Shown here: in pieces, positions 47,641 to 59,175 of the stretch
Position numbering within the stretch: the first letter of the stretch is position 1
Layout: the number at the start of each line of letters is the position of its first letter
Assembly: GCA_904066235.2 (NCBI GenBank)
Contig: CAJFCV020000004.1
Location: 7,254,001 to 7,318,000, forward strand
DNA from: Bursaphelenchus xylophilus
Lineage: Eukaryota > Nematoda > Chromadorea > Rhabditida > Aphelenchoididae
Length of the DNA stretch: 64,000 nucleotides
Direction: 5' to 3'
Notes under the pieces: generated by a model
Told to the model about the DNA's origin: nothing
Seen by the model: the letters and a program-made list of their open reading frames with translations, nothing else
Databases searched by the model: none
Program-made: the position numbers and the translations under genes

Positions 47641-48162
47641 TAGCACAAACTGGGACTTCCTTGAGCCCCTAGCGAAAGGTTTATTGTTAAGGTGGATTCT
47701 GCAATGTGATTTCTCAATTCTGTCTACTGCGTTTTTTATTTTAATAAGTGCTCCACTGTGCAGGCTCAGTATTTTGTGAGGCCCAATGCCAACCTCAAAA
47801 AATTGGAATTGATACAGTAAGCCATGATCCCCTTAGATTAGTTCTATCTTATTTTGCAGGTTAAAAAAGATGACGCCGAAGGGCTTTAAAAAACCCTTCG
47901 ACTGCAGAAGCTCAGACTGAATGGAATCGAACCTGCCTGTTTGAACCCGGAGCTGCCAATTTGAACATAAAGAAGACAAAGCAAAAGAATACGAATCTTG
48001 AATAGAAATTGCACTCTTACAGTCATCAAAAGTTTTTCCGAACGATAAATCTCAGGCGACAACAGTCCTTCAGACTTTTAAATTACTGCCCGCAAACGTT
48101 GTGCTTGCATTTTATGGCCGGCAACATTTTACACCGCGCTTGAATCATCAACCTTAAGTAGG

Positions 48163-48480
48163 CACTGTTTATTATTCAATTGCTGTATAAGTAGATTTCG
48201 AAAAGCTCGAAATTAAGCAGAAATAAATAAAATGAGTGAAATTTGGAATGATAAGCTGTAGAATGTACAAAACCAATACTATCATAATTATAGTACTGTA
48301 ATTCGTACTATGACGGCATTGGGAATACTCAAAAAGTCCTGAGAATGCACCCGAAAGGACGAATCGAGATAAAAAAAAATAAAAGAGGATCGGATCCTTT
48401 ATAAGAGACGAAAAGCCAACTGCCAAGGCATTCATTAAGAGAGGGGCGGGGCTGATTGGCGCTGATTTCTGGAAATTTCC
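48163..48480. repeat. Dispersed direct repeat, copy 2
   Basis: Starts CACTGTTTATTATTCAATTG and ends near GGGGCGGGGCTGATTGGCGC. It is the partner of 46972-47215. The two copies bracket the aminoacylase pseudogene fragment, as expected if they were one duplicated block. Confidence 0.6.
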
Positions 48481-48818
48481 TGGCCACACTGAAGATCACG
48501 TGGCCTAGAAGATGCTTGATCTTCCTCCAGGGGGTTGGATCACTTTGGTTGTGGAGCGTTTCTTTTCCGGGACTGAAAACAGCGATATTACACCTGATTA
48601 TGAAAGTTTCATTTTATTTATACTTGGTTCTGAGGTCATCTGCACTCGGAACACGAGGTTAATGGCGCCACGAAAAAATTTCCGTCTGTTTTCTATGTTT
48701 TTTGCCTCGAATATGAAATAAAGTTGTCATCGTATGTAATGCGAATGAAAAATGCGTCATAAAGAAAATGGATTTTTTGTTGTAACACTATCTTTTACGT
48801 ACTATGCTAATTTTAAGA

Positions 48819-51800
48819 TCAAAAAAAATCCTCACTTTGATTTGAGAGATGATTTTCAAACATCGAAGGTCCTTGTCCATTCTTAATCTCTTTTTTCTCC
48901 TCCGGAGATGCCAAGGAGAATGTCTAAAATTGAAAATTACAGTAATCAGAACCAAAACTTGCCTTTTCTCTCAGTTTCACAACGCTGAAGATGTATGGAG
49001 AATCTGAAGGAAGGGGAATAAACCTTGGAGAGGATGGTCTTTCGGCTTCGATTCTTCCATTTTTATACAAAACCTGGCCATTACAAACGGTGACTTCAGG
49101 GGTCGAATGAACTGTAAATCCATCAAAAGGACTCTTATCAGTGGATGTAGATTCTCGACAGCCAAGACTTTTGGTGGTCTGCGCATTCCAGATGGCTATG
49201 TCAGCATCAGCGCCTACGGCAATTCGACCTTTCCGTGGATACAAGTTGAAAACTTTGGCTGCATTAGAACTGGTGACGGCGACAAATCTCATGAGATCTA
49301 GTTTTCCTGAGGCAACACCTCTCTCCCATAAAGCTGGAAGTCGTTCTCCGACTGAGATCACTCCATAAGGTGGTCGATTGCCGGATTGACGGGGAGTTCG
49401 GTGACCGGAGACACAAACGGCGAGTTGTCCGCTAAAAATTATGCCAATTATTAGGGATGAAATCAGAAATCGGACAATACAGGCTTTAGATATGAGTAAC
49501 TTTCTTAAAATGTCTCTCCAATCAAAAGCTTGCTGAAAATGTAACCCGTAATGTGACAAAATTTAAAAACTTACTTGGCCAACAACTCCAAGGCCTCCCT
49601 AGCATGCTCTTCGCCTTTTCGGATGGGAATCCGGCCTTGGCTAGGAATGGGGATGTTCAAATCAGCAGCCAATGTCGAGACGGGGATCTCCGCAAACACC
49701 GAAGCTCCATCTCTTTTCCCACTTACTACTGATTTACAAGCATCTGAAGAGCTGGTAGAAAGAATCGAAATCGGAGAATTTGTGAGTTGACTGAGGACGC
49801 AGAGCTTGTGAATTCGCTCGGCTTCGAGCTGAAATTGAAAAAAAATACATAAGTTTATCTTTATGATGACTTGCCTGAACAGGTCTCGAATTCACGTAAT
49901 TCTCGGCCGGATTCTGATTCGAGTTTTGTCTCTCCAACAATCCAATGATATCCTTATTCTCTGGATATATCCTGGCCAAAGCTCCAATCGATTTCAGATG
50001 GCCTAGGGCCTCAAAAACCTCCGAATCACTTTGCATTTCCAAGATGAAACTGTTAATTTTCTTCTCCCTGACCAATTGATCCACCTCTTTTTTGATGTCA
50101 TCATTCCATTTTTGTAAGGATAAACTCAGTCCAACGTTTACCAGAGCCTTCTGATCAGCCAATCTTTTCACTCTTTCTACAGCCTCAGATAATCTCTCAT
50201 TAATTCCTGGTAAAACAACATCAATTACAGTGGTGGTTCCACCAATTAAAGCCGCTTTCGAGTTGACTAAAAATTCATCTGGCGCAATTCCGGCAGAGAA
50301 TTCAGTGTGGACATCAATGCCTGCGGGGAGGATCCATTTGCCTGAGGCTTCTATTATCTCTGCTTGCTCAGGGACTTCCAGATTTGGGAGGATTTGCCTG
50401 GAAATAAATTAATATGCAAAGGAATTAACATGAATATTCTGTTTCTAGTCAAAACACAGTATCAAAATATTGTCTTTACTCAAAATACAGTATCAATACA
50501 GACTTCGTTCCAAAAAATTAAATTAAAGTTCTTTCCCCTCAAAAAACGCCCCAAGTCCCCAGCCAACTTACTTGATTACGCCATCCTCAATATAGATGTC
50601 AGCCGCAAAAATGGAATCATCGTTGACGATTTGGCCGCCCTTTATGACCAAGGGATTGGCGCCAGCGCCACCCGAGCCCGATGAAGCCGAAGCCGCCATC
50701 CCACTGCCGTCTTCGGATGTGGACAGAAGGAAGCGCCGCAACTGATGCAGAATCTGCGCCGAGGTTGGGGGTGCGCGATTCTCGTCGTTCACCAGAAGAC
50801 CTCCGGCCGCTCCGAACCCGCCTCCCAGTGGTTTGTGGGCCTGCTGGTCGAAGCGCGATGACGGCTGAATCGGGGGCGGGGCCGAGTCTCCGGTGCCGGT
50901 CGGGAGTGCGCGTTCTCCGTTCTCGACCCTACGTCTGTCTGCACCCTCTCCATTGTCTCCGTTCTCTCTTCTCGCACCCTCCCTTCGTTCCATACTCTCT
51001 CGTCTCGAACACTCCCCTCTGTCCACGCTCTCTTTTCGATTCGAATAATCTCTGGCCGCACTCTCTCTTCGACTGGTCGAGGCTTCTCTCTCTGCACCAT
51101 CTCCTTTCCCTGGGCACTCTCGTTCGTCGTCAGCTGTTCGTGTGTTCATGAGGTTCAAGGTCTCTTCTGCGACGGACTCAGTCTCGGGTGACGCACTTTC
51201 CTCCGTATCCGTGGCCATTTCCGGGCCCGGTGCCCCCACCTCGATTTGGTCATTCCTGAAAAAGAAAGTGAAAGTGGAGGTCAAAGGGAGGGGACATTTA
51301 CGGGGCTCGGCGATTAATCGCCGGGGAAAAGGAGTTTACGACCGTTCGGGTGATAAAATGGAAATAAAACTCCCATTAAGGTGAAATAACGTTATAAATT
51401 AGCAACACCAAAGTAAGAGAACAATTGGAAATGGATGCTTACGGTCCCAAAAGTAAATATTATGCAATTGCAGGTGATAGTAAAAATTATGTGCTTACCT
51501 CCTCCGTGGACTATTTGATATTGGACTTGATCCCAGCACTCTGCCTGGCTCTTTTGGAATTTCCGGACCAGGCTGGGATATTCGACTAGATCCAACCGGC
51601 TGATGGGTAATAATATTGAAAGATGAAGAAGGTGGGGGCCTTCCAATCGCCCTTCGTCTAGCATTTTCGTATGCTATGTCATGATTGGGAACGTTGTGAA
51701 AAGAGATCGTCGTACTTTGAGAGGTACTTGGGATGTCTTCCCATTGGCCTGGCTGGACTCCCTCAGTCTGAAGGATGTTGGTCCGAGCCACTTCTGAAGG

Positions 51801-52632
51801 CCCTGAGGCAGTTGGAGGCGGACTAGGAATACGTTGAAAGCAAGAGGCTATACCCGAATCACTGGTGACAGCGCTTCGCAGAGATTGTTCATCATTCACA
51901 CTATCATTTGATCTACTGAAGTCTTTGGTAGATGATCTGGAAGGTTGAGTAGATTCTTGTTGGACCGGTCGGGGTGAAGTATCGGCTTTTCTCGTTGGTC
52001 GAGGAGATGTTGAAGCGCCTCCGAAGAGCTCTCTCATTGCCGAGGATGTCTCAAACATACGATTTCTGTTCGGGCGAACTCTTGGTTGAGGTGGAGGTTG
52101 AGTTGAACTGGGTCTAAATTCAAAAATATAAATAAAATTTAAGTGAACTTACCGTGAACTAGGTCGAGAATTGCTGGCTGAGGCCGATCTTGGAGAGGCC
52201 CTGGAATTAGGAGTCGGAGGCCGAGATGTCTGTAAAGACATCTTCTTTGGAGGTGGTTGTTCATTGACAACCTCGTGTTCAAGAGGCGCCGAGTCTGGTC
52301 TTTCGATTTCATGGACATCTAATGTACTCGAAGCTGCCGTAACCGATGCACTTGCGGGATGAACCTGAAGGAGATACTCAACTCTAACATCAGAGCCCGT
52401 ATTCAACCAGACTGTGGCCAAAGAGTTGTGCCGAAATCGGTTCCTCCTCCGCCTTCGACCTTTGGCATCAGGAATGGACAAGAACGGCAGAAAGGGGAAC
52501 ATCTTCAGACTGTCCCAGTTCTCCACCCACCAAGGCTTTCCTCGCCCGTCAGCTTGCGCAACAGGATGACGTAAGAGCCTCAGGGAATGGAAGTGGGGCT
52601 CCAGGAAAAGGTTCAAGACCTTTGAGTCATCG
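48819..52632 (-). CDS. unc-33: UNC-33/CRMP (dihydropyrimidinase-like, non-catalytic), 5' end incomplete
   Basis: Minus-strand exons 52632-52153, 52113-51499, 51255-50572, 50397-49875, 49828-49575, 49431-48963 and 48923-48819 join in phase. A long N-terminal extension (tract RRRRRNR, then Ser/Pro/Arg-rich sequence including many RRES repeats) precedes a dihydropyrimidinase fold. Catalytic ligands are lost: the HxH motif reads DVHTEF, the lysine site reads NSFILEMQS, and the first histidine site reads RIYPENK. CRMP proteins bind tubulin and organise axonal microtubules. Two introns (after 49875 and after 48963) have GC donors (gcaagt). The first exon listed opens after a TTTTAG acceptor at phase 2 and has no in-frame ATG at its head, so at least one more 5' exon is missing. 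An ATG within the 51255-50572 exon could start a shorter isoform. Confidence 0.9.
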
Positions 52633-54809
52633 CTAAAACTAATTGGATGTAATTTGATTCCGTGTTGCGCCTCAGCGAATTTGAGTGAATTAAGCGATTA
52701 AACACGTTAAGACGCGGGGAATTTGTCAAAAAAAATTGGATTTCTGAGGGCGATCCCAAGCGAGCAGAGACCGGTTTTCTCTTGGCTCATGTTCTTTAGA
52801 TCTAATAATCCAACCTCACAGCTGTCAAAGACCCAGCTTGGAAGAGGAAATCCACTATATAGTCGGATATTATACTAGATAATACCATATTATACTATAT
52901 AATTTCTCGTTGGCCTTGATTTTATCTGCAAATTCATGGTTTTTGTGAGGAAATAAAAACCCCGCCACTGAACGTCTTCGTTTTCACGTCGGTAAACAAG
53001 AGAGGGCGACCAACACTTTTCGGAGGGGATTCTCGGTTCATTTCGAAAGCTGTTCATGGTCAGCTCTCGACGAGGTCAGTGGAACACAAAGGAAAAGAGG
53101 CGCGGCGGAACACAGGAACCCATTAAAATTTGAATCGAACTAGAGGTTCAAACAGAACACCCAAAGTTTAATACCTGGGGTGAATTCTGGTAAGGCGAGA
53201 AGGGAAAAATAAGGAGGTACCGGGAAAAGTAAGAGCTTGTTTGAGCAATAAACTACGCAGCAATTACTGGGGAAACGAAATGAGAGATGAGTAAAAGGCC
53301 TTGTTAAATTATGACGTGAGAAAGTTCAAGAGTTTACAGCTTTGTTGTGGTCTACTCCCTCCAAATGACATAATTATTCCAGCCAAAATAAAAGACCAGG
53401 TGGCCCGATTAAGCCGCTTTCCCTCCCGATGACCGGGATCTTTGCCAGATGCCCCTTTCGTTTCTAATACGAATCTTTTTGCCTGCGGCGCATTGCGCAC
53501 CCCCTCCCATTCTGGGCTCTTTTTCCCTCCCTTTTTGCCCTCAAAAGAATGGGGCAGTCTCGCCCCACGCCCGGGAGTCCGCAGAGAGACGAGAATAAGG
53601 CCGAGAGTAGAGTCCAGGCGCCTTTACTCTGTATCCATTCTCTTCCTCCTCAATTGTTTTCCATGTCGGTTACATCCATGATGAATTCTGATGAAACTGG
53701 GCCTGGAAATGGGGCCGGGAAATATGAATCCAGGAAATCCAGCAAAGCGAAATGTTCCTCAAGCGGAGAAAGGGGATATAAAATCGGATTTGTAGCCGAC
53801 AAACAATAGATTGCATGTTGGTGACTCAAGGCCGTTAATGTTATTATGGGCAGACAGTAAAATGCACAGTGCAATCCTTGTCGTCAAAAATAAAATTAAA
53901 AAAGGAAGAGTTGGGTGTGAAGTGGACGATAATACGATAATTAGGAGCAGAATCGAACGGTCTTTGCGCGTTGAAATGCTCGTCACTTCCTTACATGCAA
54001 GATCTTCCTCATTGAAAATTTTGAGGGTACCCATTATAAAGTAATACAATTATATCTGAACATTTCTTCACACTCAAAATCAATCCGAATTTCGTGCTGA
54101 AAAAACGAAGGTTATTTACTGTTATTTGCAGCAGACCTCAAGCAGTTCTCACTGCCTAACAACAATAAACCCGATTTCGCAATGTTTGTATAGGGATATC
54201 TGGTGGTAAAGCGCAATTACTTACTGCGGAACCTATTTCAAAGTTCGTTATGACTAATCCCGTTCTGCTGTAATGTCCGTAATTGCTTTATGCCGCTTTA
54301 GTAATCACCATCTTGTCGAGCGAATTACGTAAAAACGAATTGCCAAAACCCAATAAGGTTTGTAACGAAATGTCACAAAATCGTTTGATCATTATTCTAG
54401 TCGCGAGAAATTTTTTTGGCGTCGTTGGCTAACCGCACTGTTAGAGACCCCCAGCGTATCCATTACGTAGCTCTTGAATGCTCTTTGACCGAGTGTTATC
54501 TCTGGAAAGAATTTACATTTACCATGGCTCTCAATTCCCAGCTGTTCTCGGCCTTTTTTGGTGCCATAATCAATTTTCTTTTGCGAAATGGACGAGAACA
54601 TAGATGAATCAGCGTAATTCCACTTCTGTTTTCTTATTTTTTGGGTTGAAACAGTGTGATTTTAATTGGGCATTGATTTGGATATTATTTTAAGTCTCTT
54701 CCTCAAGGAAATTCCCGATTCTCGTCGGGATAATGTTGTTATTGATGTATAATTTAATTTAACATTCGTGATTTCTTTTGATGTTTATTAAAATGAAAAT
54801 GTTCCAGAG
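52633..54809. other. Long upstream region of UNC-33, one or more unseen 5' exons likely
   Basis: No exon here can be joined confidently. A GTGAGG donor-like site near 52817 on the minus strand is the best local candidate but no ATG fits its phase. AT-rich palindromic sequence occurs at 52857-52905. Paired short frames near 54392-54607 on both strands have no recognisable domain. The region also serves as the upstream of TSG101 (+). Confidence 0.4.
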
Positions 54810-56243
54810 ATGGTTGCGGACAAGGAAATCAAGAATGTAGCGAGGTCTGTTAGATTTATATTCACAGATCGAGCGGTAGAAGACTTAGTAAAGGTGGGAC
54901 AGAATTTCAAAGATCTTCATCCAAAGAAGAAGACTCACAAGTTCCCTGATGGCATAGATAGAACGGTCTTCTGTTTTGATGGGACGATTCCAATCAACTA
55001 TAAGGTGCGTTGATAAGAAATGTTGATTGTTTGTTGTTTAGGGTAATGTTTATCACATTCCGGTGGCCATGTTTTTCATGGAGAATCATCCGTATGCCGG
55101 ACCTTACTGTTACGTCACGCCAACTGAGAGTATGATGATCAAGGCGAGTAAATATGTGGACACGGAGGGAAGGGTCTATCTTCCTTATCTTACTGAATGG
55201 CAATACCCTAATTATGATACCTGTGGTTTAATTCAGGTATGTCTTTCTTTAATTTTTGAACCTTTTCCTCATTTATTTTGTCATGTGATTAATATGAATT
55301 TTCAAAAAAACACGTTGTTTTAGGTGATGACAATCGCATTCCAAGAGAAATGTCCTGTGTATGCCCGGAGTCAACATGCCTCTCAACCGCCGCCACCTCC
55401 AGTGATCCCCCCTTATCCCACACAACCTCCATCTCAAATGCCACAACCTGCCATGCCCTCGCCCTATCCTCAACTCGGTCTTTCCAATCCCCCTTACCCA
55501 TCGAACACCCCTTACCCAACTTCTTACCAGCCCTCTTATCAGCCTTACGTGCCGGATGTTCATCAAAGTGGATCCAGTCGGTCTCTGAATACTCAAAATG
55601 ATATACCTACTAACTTTTACAATACAATTCAGCCAAATCATATTAGAGATAGTTTAACAACGGCTGTGGAGGCCAAACTAAAGGAACGTTTGAAGGAATT
55701 GATGGGTAGGTTTTACTTCTGTTTTTTTATTATTTTGTGTTAAGGTACTCCTTATGCTGAATTACAATCAATCGAAGTTAATACCCAAGAGCTGAAAACT
55801 GGAAATCAGAAGTTGAGAGAAATGTTGGATCAGATGGATAAGGAGCAAAGACGATTGGATGATGTTAAGGCCATCTACGAGGTATGTGTTTACTCCCAAC
55901 TGAACGGATTTTGTATCATGGTGAACATAATTCATTTTAGGAGAAACGGCAAGAACTAACCAAGGCGCTAGAGGCCGTTCGGTCATCCGGATCGAATAAG
56001 AATGTTGAAGATACAGTAGATGAAGCCATCGATGCAGCCTCTCCTCTTCACAAGCAGATACTACAATCATATGTGGAGGATTGCGCGATTGATGATACGA
56101 TCTATGCTTTAGGGCAGGCATTGAAGAAGGGTTCCATCACTCTCCCCGTCTACTTGAAATGTGTTCGTCAACTGTCCAGGAAGCAGTTCAGGAAACGAGC
56201 GACCTTACACAAGGCGAGACAAGCCGCAGGACTCCCGGTTTAA
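54810..56243 (+). CDS. tsg-101: ESCRT-I subunit TSG101/Vps23
   Basis: Five exons (54810-55004, 55042-55236, 55324-55705, 55745-55881, 55941-56243) encode 403 residues. Residues ~1-145 form a UEV domain (HKFPDGIDRTVFCFDGTIPINYKG, then HPYAGPYCYVTPT), an inactive E2-like fold without the catalytic cysteine, that binds ubiquitin and PTAP-type peptides. A proline-rich linker follows (QPPPPPVIPPYPTQPP), then a coiled coil and a C-terminal steadiness box (LHKQILQSYVEDCAIDDTIY...RQLSRKQF). It recruits ubiquitinated cargo into multivesicular bodies and takes part in cytokinetic abscission. The ATG lies two bases below TTCCAG, a likely spliced-leader acceptor. Confidence 0.95.
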
Positions 56244-57553
<1,310 letters not shown>

Positions 57554-59175
57554 GGCCTCAACAAGGTCCCCATATCATGGCTCCATCGTCGTTCATCGTA
57601 CAGACACCGCCCTCTAGCTGTTTTCCGTGCTCAATTTGTGCCTTTGCTCTGAATTATTTGCATATTGTGACGTTTTATTGCCGCCCCAGCTCGCCAGATT
57701 CTCTACGACGGCATTTCCCATCTATTAACCGCCCTTTGCCCCCACCCCTCTGATGTCCAGATCACTTTTTCTCAGAATTTTCGTCTTCATCGGGTCAAAA
57801 GTCCTTAAAGCGCCCTTTTCTGTTGATTCGGCCAATGTTGATTGATGTTACAGTAACCTTGTTTATTCTTAACTTTTAATTTTATATATTATAGTTAATA
57901 AATCTTGTTCAAATTTTGTTGCTGGAAGTTTTTTTGGTCGTTTTCTTGCATTTTTGACCCTTTGATTTCCCGCGAAAAGTTTCTCCCTTCGCTTCTTTGC
58001 AAACGAAGGAGGGTGATGAAATAGTCGAGTGGGTTGTGCGCTCGCTTCGGACTGCGAAGGGTCCGGGTTCGCGTCCGGTGACGAAAACGTCAACCAAGAT
58101 CTATGAGTGTTGGTGATTATACAACATGCACTACCAGCTGAGGGCGTTTTTGCTTTTAGTTTTTAATCAGATTTATTAAAATACTAGAAATTGATCAATA
58201 TTTTGCCTAAAAACGAATTATGACCGACAGTTTTAAATTATCTGTTAATTTAGGGCTACAATCGCTTGCAAATCTCTTCAGCAGCTAACCAAGCGAAGTC
58301 AACGTTTTGGCTAGCCATTTGAACCCCATGGCTATGAATCCAACTTTCGGCAAGTAACTATAAGTTATTGAATCCTTTTGGTTAGCAATTATAGAATTAA
58401 CTATTTATATGTTTCAAAGAGTGGGTCATAATAGCTTTCATTCATTTTTACATTCTTTGGGAAACGTCAAAAAATTATTCAGTTGACGCAATGTTTACAA
58501 CGTTTTTACATTATTTATCCGTCGGTATCATCCATCACGTATACATCACGTCGGGCACGCGCTTTTGCATCAAAATCCATCCAGATTTTATCATTCAACG
58601 CTCGCTGATATTACAAATGGCCTCTGAATCCAAGAGATTCGCCTCCAAAAAATGTTTCATTCCCATTTTGATTAATCTCCTTTCCCATTGAAATGTCCAT
58701 AAATAACGAATGGTGGCGCGGCCCGTTTCCCTCTGATTTATACAGTAAGCCAGCCGGCAGAGATGGGACGCCATTAAACGCCTCAGGAGAGCGGCAGAAA
58801 AAAGGGCCAAGTTCATGATTTCGGATATTTTCAAATTAAATTTGGGAGGGGGGAGGGGTGATGACGAGACGATGATGTTGAAGGGAGGGAGAGGGAAATC
58901 GGCGGCACTTCCGTTGATGATATTCGCTGTGTCTGTTTCTTCGTAGTTGCAAACAGCCCTAACTTTATTACGGTAGAAGGCTGAGAAGGAAGGCGGTTTT
59001 CTTGAGGGAGGAACGATTGTTGAAGCCAAGAGAAAGAAATCTATTCAATAAAAACTAATTTTTCCTCCAAACTCTTTTTCCGTGCGGCCTTAGTTGGCCA
59101 CGCCCCTTGAGCCAAGGTCATGCCCTGAGGGCATGAGAATCTGGGTCTTCAGAATCTCTTGTCGTGGCGTCGAGA
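57554..59175. other. Intergenic region with one tRNA-like sequence
   Basis: Contains the Rac 3' UTR, a tRNA-like block at 58014-58086 and unremarkable AT-rich sequence. A purine-rich patch at 58845-58900 has no clear feature. No protein gene was recognised. Confidence 0.45.
58014..58086 (+). pseudogene. tRNA-like sequence, degenerate
   Basis: An A-box-like TAGTCGAGTGGGTTGTGCGC is followed by a pairable anticodon hairpin (TCGC..GCGA) and a B-box-like GGGTTCGCGTCC with a good T-arm hairpin. The acceptor strands do not pair, so it is probably a pseudogene. Confidence 0.45.

Noticed and set aside
54392..54607. Paired ~65-residue frames on opposite strands
   Set aside because: No recognisable motif, no fitting splice sites to either neighbour, and mutual overlap suggests chance.
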